DNA from: BOKV01 sp041739465
Lineage (GTDB): Bacteria; Pseudomonadota; Alphaproteobacteria; Rhizobiales; Rhizobiaceae
NCBI GenBank assembly: GCA_041739465.1
Contig: JBGSNX010000058.1
Coordinates: 1-46,805, forward strand
Direction: 5' to 3'
Length of the DNA: 46,805 bases
Position numbers and translations under genes: made by a program. The notes beneath the pieces were generated by a model, which did not search any database, had not been told where the DNA came from, and was given only the letters and a program-made list of their open reading frames with translations. Within the stretch, counting starts at the first letter, position 1, and every line of letters starts with the position of its first letter. Below, piece by piece: positions 1 through 7,426 of this stretch.

Positions 1-414
1 GCCAACGAGGCTTTCACCACGGTCACGCAAAACTATCTGGCAGGCGTGTTCACCTACCAGTCGAACATCAATGACAATGGCACCGGGCTGATCATCGGCT
101 CTGCGGCAGGCACCACGATCAGCCAGAACAATGCCATCAACGACGCCATTTTCGGCAATGGCGGCTCCGACGTGTTCGTGTTCGAAGCGGGCATGGGTCA
201 GGACCGGATCTTCGACTTAACCAATGGTGTCGATCTTCTGGATCTGACCGCGCTGAACATCGGATCAGTAGCAGACATTGCCGGCAATGGCGGCACTTTC
301 ATGCAGTCGGGCGCCGATCTGGTGATTACGCTTGGCACCGACACACTGACGCTCAAGAACTTCCAGCTTGCAAACTTTGACGATGGGGATTTTGTTGGGT
401 TGAATATCGCATAG
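1..414 (+). CDS. RTX-like calcium-binding secreted protein, C-terminal end (partial)
   Basis: The reading frame is open from base 1, so the gene begins outside the window and only its last 137 codons are seen. The visible part has the look of the end of a type I-secreted RTX protein: a GNGGSDVFVFE segment close to the usual GGxGxDxF/V repeat, then FDLTNGVDLLDL and TDTLTLKNFQLANF, which resemble the beta-roll-flanking region of such exoproteins. It ends in small hydrophobic residues (VGLNIA), as many type I secretion substrates do. No transporter genes are near in the window, and the enzymatic or adhesive part must lie upstream. A strong terminator follows. The family call is good; the substrate or role cannot be told. 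Confidence 0.75.
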   Translation, partial: ANEAFTTVTQNYLAGVFTYQSNINDNGTGLIIGSAAGTTISQNNAINDAIFGNGGSDVFVFEAGMGQDRIFDLTNGVDLLDLTALNIGSVADIAGNGGTFMQSGADLVITLGTDTLTLKNFQLANFDDGDFVGLNIA

Positions 415-444
415 GGCGAAAAGCCGACACCAAGGCAGACACTC

Positions 445-473
445 AAAACCCGGCGGAGACGCCGGGTTTTTTT
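445..473 (+). terminator. Rho-independent terminator after the RTX-like gene
   Basis: A 9-bp G+C-rich stem (AACCCGGCG / CGCCGGGTT) with a GAGA loop is followed by seven T residues. It sits 31 bases after the stop of the RTX-like gene and just before the end of the convergent rcdA gene. Confidence 0.9.
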
Positions 474-479
474 GTTGGG

Positions 480-1025
480 TCAGCGGTTGCGGGTCGCGCC
501 AAGGGCGGTGCTGAGCAGGTCGATCTGCTGGCTGACCGGATTGTCTGATGGATCGGCCACCGCGCGTTCTTCGCCGTAAATTTCGCGGTCCAGTGTCATG
601 ATCCGGCTCTGCAATGCCAGCGATCTTGCGACGAGTTCAACAAAATCGGCGGGCAGCAATTCCCATCCCGGACCGTGGGTCGATTTTGGCAGGGTTTCCA
701 GCCGAACTTTCTTTCGCTCGTCCAGCAATTGCGCGCGCGACATTTCGCCTTCGGTGGCGGCGCGTTGCAGAAGGAGCCAGGAAGCAAGCTGCATCAATCT
801 TGTCGTCAGCCGCATGGATTCAGCGCCGTAGAGCATGGCCGAGTTTCGTGTCAGGCTGCGTGCCAACAGGCGGCCGCGCGAGTCAAGGAAAGTTGCGCTT
901 TCTTCAACCAGAGCCATGCCGTCGCGAAACAAGGTCTTGAACCGATCGGAATAGGCAAAGCGTTCAGCCAGATTGATAGCGCTGCCATCCTTGCCGGGGG
1001 CGCTGTCCTTGTTTTTGTCGCTCAT
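480..1025 (-). CDS. rcdA: DUF1465 family protein, RcdA (regulator of CtrA degradation)
   Basis: A 181-residue protein of the DUF1465 family. In Caulobacter, RcdA is an adaptor that helps deliver CtrA and other substrates to the ClpXP protease during the cell cycle. Typical features are the largely helical body (SDRFKTLFRDGMALVEESATFLD, then a long helix around SMRLTTRLMQLASWLLLQRA), the ERKKVRLE and GWELLP segments, and a polar C-terminal tail (ATRNR). A longer reading upstream exists, but the ATG at 1025 has an AGG ribosome-binding site and matches the family's usual start and length. A CtrA box and a candidate small RNA with its own terminator lie upstream at 1177-1314. RcdA transcription is CtrA-dependent in Caulobacter; whether that holds here is inference. 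Confidence 0.85.
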   Translation of the reverse strand: MSDKNKDSAPGKDGSAINLAERFAYSDRFKTLFRDGMALVEESATFLDSRGRLLARSLTRNSAMLYGAESMRLTTRLMQLASWLLLQRAATEGEMSRAQLLDERKKVRLETLPKSTHGPGWELLPADFVELVARSLALQSRIMTLDREIYGEERAVADPSDNPVSQQIDLLSTALGATRNR

Positions 1026-1176
1026 GCCCGTTACCTGCCTTCGCCTTGCGCATTGCTGTGGATTCATACCGGTTTGCGCATGGGGTGCGCAACCTTCAAC
1101 CCTGCAGACGGACTGCACACATGAAACGGATGAAGTCGGTAAATACTGACGCAATCGGGTGAAAGTTTGCTTAAGC

Positions 1177-1204
1177 AAAAAAAAGAGCCGCACAAAGCGG
1201 CTCT
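1177..1204 (-). terminator. Rho-independent terminator between DUF1192 and rcdA
   Basis: On the minus strand, AGAGCCGC and GCGGCTCT (1184-1204) form an 8-bp stem with a 5-base loop, followed by eight T residues. On the plus strand no T run follows, so it works only for leftward transcription. It separates rcdA from the upstream DUF1192 gene and CtrA box. Confidence 0.85.
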
Positions 1205-1271
1205 GAAGAGTCTAACAGGGAGGCTTCGATCCAGTCTGACAGAGCCAGGAAGGATGAACCCGGAAAATCCG
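1177..1271 (-). ncRNA. Candidate CtrA-controlled small RNA
   Basis: No protein gene occupies 1026-1328. On the minus strand a CtrA box (1299-1314) is followed by a TAATAAT -10-like element (1278-1284), which puts a start near 1271. About 95 bases later comes a perfect 8-bp hairpin and eight T residues. The predicted RNA opens with a CCGGA/TCCGG hairpin, carries two near-identical copies of CTGTYAGACT (complement of 1210-1219 and 1233-1242), and has a single-stranded CCTCCC that could pair with Shine-Dalgarno sequences. No open reading frame of note is in it. It might instead be only the 3' end of the DUF1192 transcript. This is a prediction from the sequence; I do not recognise a named family. 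Confidence 0.4.
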
Positions 1272-1277
1272 GATGAC

Positions 1278-1314
1278 ATTATTAATGCGGCATAAAGCTT
1301 AACTGCACGTTAAC
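1278..1314 (-). promoter_or_regulatory. Perfect CtrA box with -10-like element
   Basis: Bases 1299-1314 read TTAA-CTGCACG-TTAAC, an exact match to the CtrA consensus TTAA-N7-TTAAC. TAATAAT lies at 1278-1284 on the minus strand. If the box is centred near -35, as at many CtrA-activated promoters, transcription would start near 1271 and run left toward the candidate small RNA and rcdA. An alternative is rightward transcription, but that would run antisense to the DUF1192 gene. Confidence 0.55.
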
Positions 1315-1328
1315 GGCATCCGTAAAAA

Positions 1329-1517
1329 TCAGCGCTTGCCGAAAAGTGCTTCCGCTGCTCCCAGATGTGCCGTTTTTTGCTGTCGTGCCTCTTCCAGACG
1401 CTTGATTTCGGCTTGCAGCTCCAGGACCACGGCGTCGATGTCTGCGACCGACAATTCGTCCAGTTTCTGACCAATCAAATGGTCCTTGCGTTTGCGTGGC
1501 ATTTCCTCGTCAAACAT
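1329..1517 (-). CDS. DUF1192 family small protein
   Basis: A 62-residue protein whose sequence fits the DUF1192 family of small alphaproteobacterial proteins. After a charged start (MFDEEMPRKRKDHLIGQKLDELSV) comes one amphipathic helix, VLELQAEIKRLEEARQQK, likely a short coiled coil. The start is firm: GGAGG lies eight bases before the ATG. It is divergent from the quinone oxidoreductase gene, and its transcript would end at the hairpin at 1177-1204. No biochemical function is known to me for the family. DUF1192, DUF1465, DUF1013 and the oxidoreductase often cluster in this order. Confidence 0.85.
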   Translation of the reverse strand: MFDEEMPRKRKDHLIGQKLDELSVADIDAVVLELQAEIKRLEEARQQKTAHLGAAEALFGKR

Positions 1518-1592
1518 ACTTGCCTCCGGTGGTGCGATGCGCGAACCATACCGCCAGTGGCAATCATCGCCAACCTTTCATCGGAGAATGCC

Positions 1593-2588
1593 ATGGCTCT
1601 GCCCAGCGAAATGACCGCGATCACCATTCCGGTTCCCGGCGGGCCGCAGGCGCTCGTCGTTTCCAGCCGGCCTGTACCTTCGCCAGGACCGGGCGAAGTG
1701 CTGGTCAAAGTGGCATTTGCAGGGGTCAACCGCCCCGATGTGCTGCAGCGCCAAGGCGGCTATCCGCCACCACCGGGCGCGCCGGACATACCAGGGCTGG
1801 AAATATCGGGTGAAATCATTGCAACAGGCGAAGGTGTGGACAAGGACCAGATTGGCCGTCAGGTGATGGCGCTGGTACCAGGTGGGGGCTACGCACAATA
1901 TTGCTGTGCAGCGCTCGTCAACACGCTGCCAGTGCCGCGCGGTCTAACCATGGCGCAAGCCGGGTCCACTCCGGAAACCTTCTTCACCGTCTGGCACAAT
2001 GTGTTCCAGCGCGGCGGGCTGAAGCGCGGTGAAACATTCATGGTGCATGGCGGCACCAGCGGCATCGGCACCACCGCCATCCAACTGGCAAAGGCGTTTG
2101 GTGCCACTGTGATTGCCACCGCTGGCTCGGCGGAAAAATGCGAGGCCTGCCACAAGCTTGGTGCTGACCACGCGATCAACTACCGCGAGGCTGACTATGT
2201 TCAGGAGAGCCAGCAAATTACCAAAGGGAGGGGCGTCGAGTTGATCCTCGACATGGTTGGCGGAAGCTATATCGAGCGCAATTGGGAGGCTGCAGCCATG
2301 GACGGGCGCATTGTCCAGATTGCGTTCCTCCAAGGCCCGAAGGTCGAAGTCAATTTTGCCCGGCTGATGATGAAACGGCTAACCCATACCGGTTCAACGC
2401 TGCGCGCCCGCGACATTGCCTTCAAGGCACAAATTGCCCGCGAACTGATCGCATCGGTCTGGCCGCTGATGGAAAAAGGGCTTTGCCTGCCGGTGATGGA
2501 CAGCACTTTCCCGTTGGTCGAGGCCGCGGCAGCGCATGCCCGGATGGAAGCTGGCGAGCATGTGGGAAAGATTGTTCTGGCTATCTGA
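1593..2588 (+). CDS. NAD(P)H quinone oxidoreductase (zeta-crystallin/PIG3 type)
   Basis: A 331-residue zinc-free medium-chain dehydrogenase/reductase, expected to reduce quinones in the cytosol with NADPH. The N-terminal GroES-like part (about 1-125) carries VAFAGVNRPDVLQRQG and PGLEISGEI, typical of the PIG3 group. The nucleotide-binding part has GGTSGIGTTAIQLAK at about 153-167 and then HAINYREADY. The structural zinc cysteines of alcohol dehydrogenases are missing. The frame stays open upstream to 1365, but GGAGA before the ATG at 1593 and the family start support this choice. It sits between the DUF1192 gene and the DUF1013 gene, a common neighbourhood in this order. Physiological substrate unknown. 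Confidence 0.88.
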   Translation: MALPSEMTAITIPVPGGPQALVVSSRPVPSPGPGEVLVKVAFAGVNRPDVLQRQGGYPPPPGAPDIPGLEISGEIIATGEGVDKDQIGRQVMALVPGGGYAQYCCAALVNTLPVPRGLTMAQAGSTPETFFTVWHNVFQRGGLKRGETFMVHGGTSGIGTTAIQLAKAFGATVIATAGSAEKCEACHKLGADHAINYREADYVQESQQITKGRGVELILDMVGGSYIERNWEAAAMDGRIVQIAFLQGPKVEVNFARLMMKRLTHTGSTLRARDIAFKAQIARELIASVWPLMEKGLCLPVMDSTFPLVEAAAAHARMEAGEHVGKIVLAI

Positions 2589-2734
2589 GTTTGCGTCAAA
2601 CGCATTTCTTGCTTTGCCGCACGCAAGGGGCTATACGGGATTCATTCCACAAATTGGTCAAAGAAATACCCTGACGGCGAAGCCGAAAGGGCCCATCCGG
2701 GAAACCGGGCGGGCGAAGAAAAGGATTTGAAAAA

Positions 2735-3412
2735 ATGTCCGACGTGCCTTTGATGCCGAAAGCCACCGCCGTCTGGCTGGTAGACAACACATCCTTGAGT
2801 TTCGAGCAGATCGCCACTTTCTGCCGGCTGCATCCGCTTGAAGTAAAGGCAATTGCCGATGGCGAAGCGGCGCAGGGGATCAAGGGCATGGACCCGATTT
2901 CCACCGGCCAGCTTTCGCGCGACGAGATTGAAAAGGCGCAAAAGGACTCGAACCACCGGCTCAAGCTGCAGCAGTCGCGCGTTAAGATTGCTTCGGTCAA
3001 GCGCAAGGGGCCGCGCTACACGCCGGTTTCCAAGCGGCATGACCGGCCGAATGCCATTCGCTGGCTGATCAAGAACCATCCAGAACTCAAGGATGCGCAA
3101 ATCATCCGGCTGGTTGGCACCACAAAGACAACCATTGAATCGATCCGGGACGGCAATCACTGGAACGCCCAGAACCTGACTCCGATGGATCCGGTGACCC
3201 TAGGCCTGTGCACCCAGATTGCGCTCGACATGGAAGTGAACAAGGCGAACCGTGGCAAGATGCGCGATGATGTCGTTGTAGGCGGACCGACGTTGCTGCC
3301 TGCGCGCGACACGCAGGTAGCGCAGCCCGAACCGGACGAAGATCGCGACATGCGCAATGAAGCCGTCGACGCCAAAAAGGTGTTTTCGAACTTCTCAAAC
3401 CTCAAGGATTGA
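2735..3412 (+). CDS. DUF1013 family protein, TrcR-type cell-cycle transcriptional regulator
   Basis: A 225-residue protein of the DUF1013 family, which is conserved in alphaproteobacteria and is now annotated as the cell-cycle regulator TrcR. The N-terminal part (about 10-50) has TAVWLVDNTSLSFEQIATFC, like a helix-turn-helix scaffold, and a second such region lies at about 107-140 (AIRWLIKNHPELKDAQIIRL, then TTKTTIESIRD). The C-terminus is acidic and polar. The start has AAGGA at a good distance. The stop lies two bases from the end of the convergent YafY-type gene. The family name is secure; the function is taken from family naming and not from anything visible beyond the helix-turn-helix pattern. 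Confidence 0.82.
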   Translation: MSDVPLMPKATAVWLVDNTSLSFEQIATFCRLHPLEVKAIADGEAAQGIKGMDPISTGQLSRDEIEKAQKDSNHRLKLQQSRVKIASVKRKGPRYTPVSKRHDRPNAIRWLIKNHPELKDAQIIRLVGTTKTTIESIRDGNHWNAQNLTPMDPVTLGLCTQIALDMEVNKANRGKMRDDVVVGGPTLLPARDTQVAQPEPDEDRDMRNEAVDAKKVFSNFSNLKD

Positions 3413-3414
3413 CG

Positions 3415-4122
3415 TCAGGCGAGCGGCGGATCGGGGAAATGGCCTTCCGCCGCCATGCCAGCCATGAAATCGTTCAAGGTGCGGCCCTTTTGGACCGCAT
3501 ATCGCTCGCCGGTTTCCTGCATGGTGCCGATCCGGTCGATGCGGAACACCCTGAACCCTTCGCGCAGCCTGCACCAGGCAATCAGGGTCCAGACCTTGCC
3601 CCAGAAATACAGGCCCAGCGGCTCGATCATCCTTGATGTTTCGCCACCGCCCTCGTCCGTGTAGTTGATCTGCAGCAAGGCTCTGGCGTTGATTGCTGCT
3701 TCGACCGAGTCGAGATCCTTGCGCTGTTTGGGTGACATCGAATGGTCGAAGGCATGGATTTTGACGCTTGCCACTGTCTGCCGGGCGGCATCGGGCAGGA
3801 CCGCTTCGATCTTGGCCAACGCTTCACCGGCTGACAGCGCCATGCGCGCGCCGCCCCAGGCCCGAAGGATCCGTGCGCCAACCACCAAAGCTACAATTTC
3901 GTCGCGGTTGAACATTAGCGGAGGCAGGTCGTATCCTTCCCGCATCAGATAGCCAACACCTGCCTCGCCATCGATTGGAACGCCGGAAACCTGGAGGTCT
4001 GCGATGTCACGGTAGATCGTGCGCTCGGAAACCTCCAGACGCTCCGCCAGCGTTCTGGCAGTCAGCAGCCGTCCGCCGCGCAGATATTGCACAATCTGGA
4101 ACAGGCGGTCGGCGCGGCGCAT
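3415..4122 (-). CDS. YafY-type HTH/WYL transcriptional regulator
   Basis: A 235-residue regulator. Residues 1-60 form a helix-turn-helix of the HTH_11 type (LTARTLAERLEVSERTIYRDI). A WYL domain follows in the C-terminal half (LQINYTDEGG, LYFWGKVWTLIAWC, FRVFRIDRI), a fold that senses small ligands or nucleic acids in other members. It begins five bases after the stop of the VOC gene, so the two are one unit with the enzyme-like gene first. The perfect inverted repeat at 4548-4571, upstream of that unit, is the natural candidate for its binding site. Ligand unknown. Confidence 0.88.
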   Translation of the reverse strand: MRRADRLFQIVQYLRGGRLLTARTLAERLEVSERTIYRDIADLQVSGVPIDGEAGVGYLMREGYDLPPLMFNRDEIVALVVGARILRAWGGARMALSAGEALAKIEAVLPDAARQTVASVKIHAFDHSMSPKQRKDLDSVEAAINARALLQINYTDEGGGETSRMIEPLGLYFWGKVWTLIAWCRLREGFRVFRIDRIGTMQETGERYAVQKGRTLNDFMAGMAAEGHFPDPPLA

Positions 4123-4127
4123 GGCAA

Positions 4128-4505
4128 TTACCTTGCGGGTTCGAAGACGCTGAACGAATTGCCGTCCATATCAAGGCAATAGGCAAACCGGCCAAACGGA
4201 ATTTCGAAGACCGGGGATACGACTTCGCCACCAGCGGTCTGCACGCGCTCGATTGCCTCTTCAGCGCTGCCAGCAATGGCAAGGGATACGACCGGGCCGG
4301 TCCCGCGTGGCGACGGCTTGCCTTCAAAAAGGTGGCCTGAAACGCCTGCACCTTCCTGATAGCCGAAAACTGCCGTCATGTTGGGGCCCATCTGCTCGTC
4401 CTTGAGCGCAAAGCCGGTGACGCTGGCGTAAAAAGCCTTGGCGCGCGCAAGATCACTTACCGGGATTTCTACCCAGACGGCGGCATTTTGTGGTTTGGTG
4501 TTCAT
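4128..4505 (-). CDS. VOC family (glyoxalase/bleomycin-resistance-like) protein
   Basis: A 125-residue single-domain member of the vicinal oxygen chelate superfamily. It shows the usual beta-alpha-beta pattern: WVEIPVSDLARAKAFYASVT at the start and FGRFAYCLDMDGNSFSVFEP at the end. The substrate cannot be read from the sequence; relatives include lactoylglutathione lyase-like and antibiotic-sequestering proteins. The frame runs on upstream to 4772, but AAAGGAGA before the ATG at 4505 fixes the start. It is first in a two-gene unit with the YafY-type regulator. Confidence 0.85.
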   Translation of the reverse strand: MNTKPQNAAVWVEIPVSDLARAKAFYASVTGFALKDEQMGPNMTAVFGYQEGAGVSGHLFEGKPSPRGTGPVVSLAIAGSAEEAIERVQTAGGEVVSPVFEIPFGRFAYCLDMDGNSFSVFEPAR

Positions 4506-4547
4506 GGTTGTCTCCTTTGTTTTTGACAATCCATGCTTCGCACACCC

Positions 4548-4571
4548 CTCCTGACAGCCTTCTGTCAGGAG
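4548..4571. promoter_or_regulatory. Perfect inverted repeat before the VOC-YafY unit
   Basis: CTCCTGACAG and CTGTCAGGAG form a perfect 10-bp dyad with a CCTT spacer. It starts 43 bases upstream of the VOC start. No T run follows on the minus strand, so it is not a good terminator for the SDR gene; a binding site for the YafY-type regulator is more likely. Confidence 0.55.
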
Positions 4572-4581
4572 CATTTTCGCA

Positions 4582-5364
4582 TCAAGCGGGTTTGACGGGA
4601 ACCGTGTAGTTGAGCGGCAGGCGGCCACCATCGGCATAAACGGTCTGGCCGGTGATGTAGCTGGCATCATCGCTGGCAAGAAATGCAGCAACGGACGCGA
4701 TTTCCGACGGCTCCCCGATGCGGCCCATCGGAGTTCTGGAAAGCAGGCGGTCGCGGGCAGCTGGGTCGGCATTCACCGAGGCCAGCATTCCCGTCATGAT
4801 CGAACCTGGACCAATTGCATTGACGCGAATCCCGTACTCGGCCAGCGACAGGGCCATCGCCTTGGTCAGCGAACTCATGCCACCCTTCGACACCGAATAG
4901 GGCAATTGAGCGGGCAGCGCAAAAATCGCGTTGACCGAGGACATGTTGACGATTGCGCCGGGTTTTTGTCCCGCTTTCACCCGTTCCACCATGTGGCGTG
5001 CGGCCGCCTGGCCAGCTACAAACGCGCCGCGCAAATTGACCGCGAGAACCCGGTCGAAGGTTTCGAGAGGCAGGTCGAGAAAATCGCCGCCAACGGCGAT
5101 GCCGGCATTGTTGACGAGGATGTCGAGATGGCCAAGCAATTCGATAGCCTGTTCCACGCAATGGCGTGCGGATGCGGCATCGCCAAGGTCGGCGGCGATG
5201 AAATGCACGCCCAGCTCCGCGGCGCTCTGCGCGCCTTTTTCCATGTCGAAATCGGCAATTGCCACGGTTGCGCCATCGGCAACAAACCGCTCTGCGATCG
5301 CAAGGCCGATACCCTGCGCGCCACCGGTGATAAGCGCTGTGCGGCCCGTAAGGCGGTCTGTCAT
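4582..5364 (-). CDS. Short-chain dehydrogenase/reductase
   Basis: A 260-residue classical SDR. TGGAQGIG at 13-20 binds the cofactor, NNAG follows DILV, and the catalytic set is Ser of NMSSVNA with Tyr and Lys of PYSVSKGG. The C-terminus has the usual ITGQTVYADGG. An acidic residue ends the second strand (AIADFDME), which favours NAD over NADP. The start at 5364 has GGAG nine bases upstream; an upstream ATG at 5406 is less well supported. It lies 69 bases after prpE in the same direction. The substrate cannot be told from sequence. Confidence 0.88.
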   Translation of the reverse strand: MTDRLTGRTALITGGAQGIGLAIAERFVADGATVAIADFDMEKGAQSAAELGVHFIAADLGDAASARHCVEQAIELLGHLDILVNNAGIAVGGDFLDLPLETFDRVLAVNLRGAFVAGQAAARHMVERVKAGQKPGAIVNMSSVNAIFALPAQLPYSVSKGGMSSLTKAMALSLAEYGIRVNAIGPGSIMTGMLASVNADPAARDRLLSRTPMGRIGEPSEIASVAAFLASDDASYITGQTVYADGGRLPLNYTVPVKPA

Positions 5365-5433
5365 GGTGTTCTCCCTGATGCTACAGAGCCTTCGCTCATG
5401 TGACACGCAGGGTCAAGGGAGGCGCGTGTAAAC

Positions 5434-7338
5434 TCACACCGCCTTGATGCCGCGTTCGGCAAGGGCGATGCCGATTTCCTCGAGCACCGCCGGATCGTCG
5501 ATGGTGGCCGGCATTTTCCATTCCTGGCCATCGGCGATCTTCTGCATGGTGCCGCGCAGGATCTTGCCTGAGCGGGTCTTGGGCAGGCGCTTGACGCAGA
5601 TCGCCAGCTTGAAATCGGCAACCGGCCCGATCTGGTCGCGCACAAGTGCAATCACTTCCTTCTCGATTTGCGCGATGTCTTTGGTGACACCGGAATTGAT
5701 GATCAGGAAGCCGGCGGGGCGCTGGCCCTTCAGCTTGTCGGAAATGCCGATGACCGCGCATTCGGCAACATCGGGATGCGAGGCGCAAACTTCTTCCATC
5801 GCGCCGGTCGACAGGCGGTGGCCGGCGACGTTGATAATGTCGTCGGTGCGGGCCATGATGAAGAGGTAGCCGTCCTTGTCGCGGAAGCCGGCGTCGGCGG
5901 TCTTGTAGTAGCCGGGAAACTCATCGAGATAGGCCGAGCGGAACCGTTCGTCGGCGTTCCACAGGGTCGGCAATGCGCCGGGCGGCAGTGGCAGCTTGAC
6001 GACGATGTTGCCGAGCGTGTCGGCGGGAACCGGGTGGCCGGCATCGTCCAGCACCTGCACGTCATAGCCGGGCATCGGCACGGTGGGTGAGCCGTATTTG
6101 ACCGGCAACATGCCAAGGCCGACGGGATTTCCGGCAATGGTCCAGCCGGTTTCGGTCTGCCACCAATGGTCGATCACCGGCACTTTCAGCATCCGTTCCG
6201 CCCACTGGATGGTGTCGGGGTCGGCACGTTCGCCGGCCAGGAACAGTGTGCGGAAGCCGCCGAGGTCATATTTGCGGATGAATGTACCTTCCGGGTCTTC
6301 CTTGCGGATGGCGCGAAACGCGGTTGGCGCGGTAAACAGCGCGGCGACCTTGTGCTCGGAAATCACCCGCCAGAAGGTGCCGGCGTCTGGGGTGCCAACC
6401 GGCTTTCCTTCAAAAAGAATGGTCGTGCAGCCATGCAGCAATGGCGCATAGACAATGTAGGAATGCCCCACCACCCAGCCGACATCGGAGGCTGCCCAGA
6501 AAACTTCGCCCGGCTCGATGCCGTACATCGCGTGCATCGACCATTTGAGCGCAACCATGTGGCCGCCGGTGTCGCGCACCACTCCCTTCGGCTGACCAGT
6601 GGTGCCTGAAGTATAAAGGATGTAGAGCGGGTCGGTCGCCGCCATCTCGGTGCAGGGAATTTTCGCGCCGCGCGCGGCGTCGACCATTTTTGCATAGTCA
6701 AAGTCGCGTCCCGAAACCATGTCACAGCGTTGCTGGTCCCGTTGCAGGATCAGTGTGGCTGAAGGCTTGTGGCTGGCTTCGTCAATCGCCTTGTCGAGCA
6801 GCGGCTTGTAGGAAATGACCCGGCCAGGCTCGATGCCGCACGATGCCGAAATGATCATCTTCGGTTCACTGTCGTCAATGCGCGTTGCCAGTTCATGCGC
6901 GGCAAATCCGCCGAATACCACTGAATGCACCGCACCAATGCGCGCGCAAGCCAGCATGGAGACTGCGGCCTCCGGCACCATTGGCATGTAGATGATGACT
7001 CGGTCACCCTTGCCCACGCCTTTGTCGATGAGCACCTGCGAAAGCGCCTCAACCTCCTCCAAAAGCTGCGCATAGGTGATCTCGCGCTTTGTGCCGGTTA
7101 TCGGGCTGTCGTGGATTATGGCTGGCTGGTTTGCGCGGCCGCCAGCAACATGGCGATCAACGCAATTGTAGCAGGTATTGGTGGTGGCTCCCTTGAACCA
7201 GCGGCCATAAACGCCGTCTGCTGCATCAAACACCTGACTGGCCGGTTTTATCCAGTCGATTTCGCCAGCCGCTTCTGCCCAAAAGCCTTCAGGGTCCGCC
7301 TGCCATTGGGCGTAGGTCTGTGCATAGTCCTTGGGCAT
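5434..7338 (-). CDS. prpE: Propionyl-CoA synthetase (acyl-CoA ligase)
   Basis: A 634-residue AMP-forming acyl-CoA ligase of the acetyl/propionyl-CoA synthetase family, which makes propionyl-CoA from propionate, ATP and CoA. Visible motifs include YILYTSGTTGQPKG (the P-loop-like nucleotide motif), GVVRDTGGHMVALKWSM (characteristic of PrpE), WWQTETGW, YYKTADAG, and the conserved C-terminal lysine in KTRSGKILRG, which is acetylated in regulated members. Acetyl-CoA synthetase is the alternative; the sequence and length favour PrpE. The start has GGAGG before the ATG at 7338. No propionyl-CoA carboxylase or methylcitrate genes are in the window. Confidence 0.9.
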   Translation of the reverse strand: MPKDYAQTYAQWQADPEGFWAEAAGEIDWIKPASQVFDAADGVYGRWFKGATTNTCYNCVDRHVAGGRANQPAIIHDSPITGTKREITYAQLLEEVEALSQVLIDKGVGKGDRVIIYMPMVPEAAVSMLACARIGAVHSVVFGGFAAHELATRIDDSEPKMIISASCGIEPGRVISYKPLLDKAIDEASHKPSATLILQRDQQRCDMVSGRDFDYAKMVDAARGAKIPCTEMAATDPLYILYTSGTTGQPKGVVRDTGGHMVALKWSMHAMYGIEPGEVFWAASDVGWVVGHSYIVYAPLLHGCTTILFEGKPVGTPDAGTFWRVISEHKVAALFTAPTAFRAIRKEDPEGTFIRKYDLGGFRTLFLAGERADPDTIQWAERMLKVPVIDHWWQTETGWTIAGNPVGLGMLPVKYGSPTVPMPGYDVQVLDDAGHPVPADTLGNIVVKLPLPPGALPTLWNADERFRSAYLDEFPGYYKTADAGFRDKDGYLFIMARTDDIINVAGHRLSTGAMEEVCASHPDVAECAVIGISDKLKGQRPAGFLIINSGVTKDIAQIEKEVIALVRDQIGPVADFKLAICVKRLPKTRSGKILRGTMQKIADGQEWKMPATIDDPAVLEEIGIALAERGIKAV

Positions 7339-7426
7339 CGCAATTCCTCCCGGATTTCCCGGGCCGACCATAGAAATGCGGCGGGCCTCTGTCTATCCGA
7401 CGAAAGAAGGCAAAAGGTCCGGCGGC

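Noticed and set aside
2592..2604. TGCGT-CAA-ACGCA hairpin followed by TTTCTT after the quinone oxidoreductase
   Set aside because: Only five base pairs and a broken T run; too weak to call a terminator.
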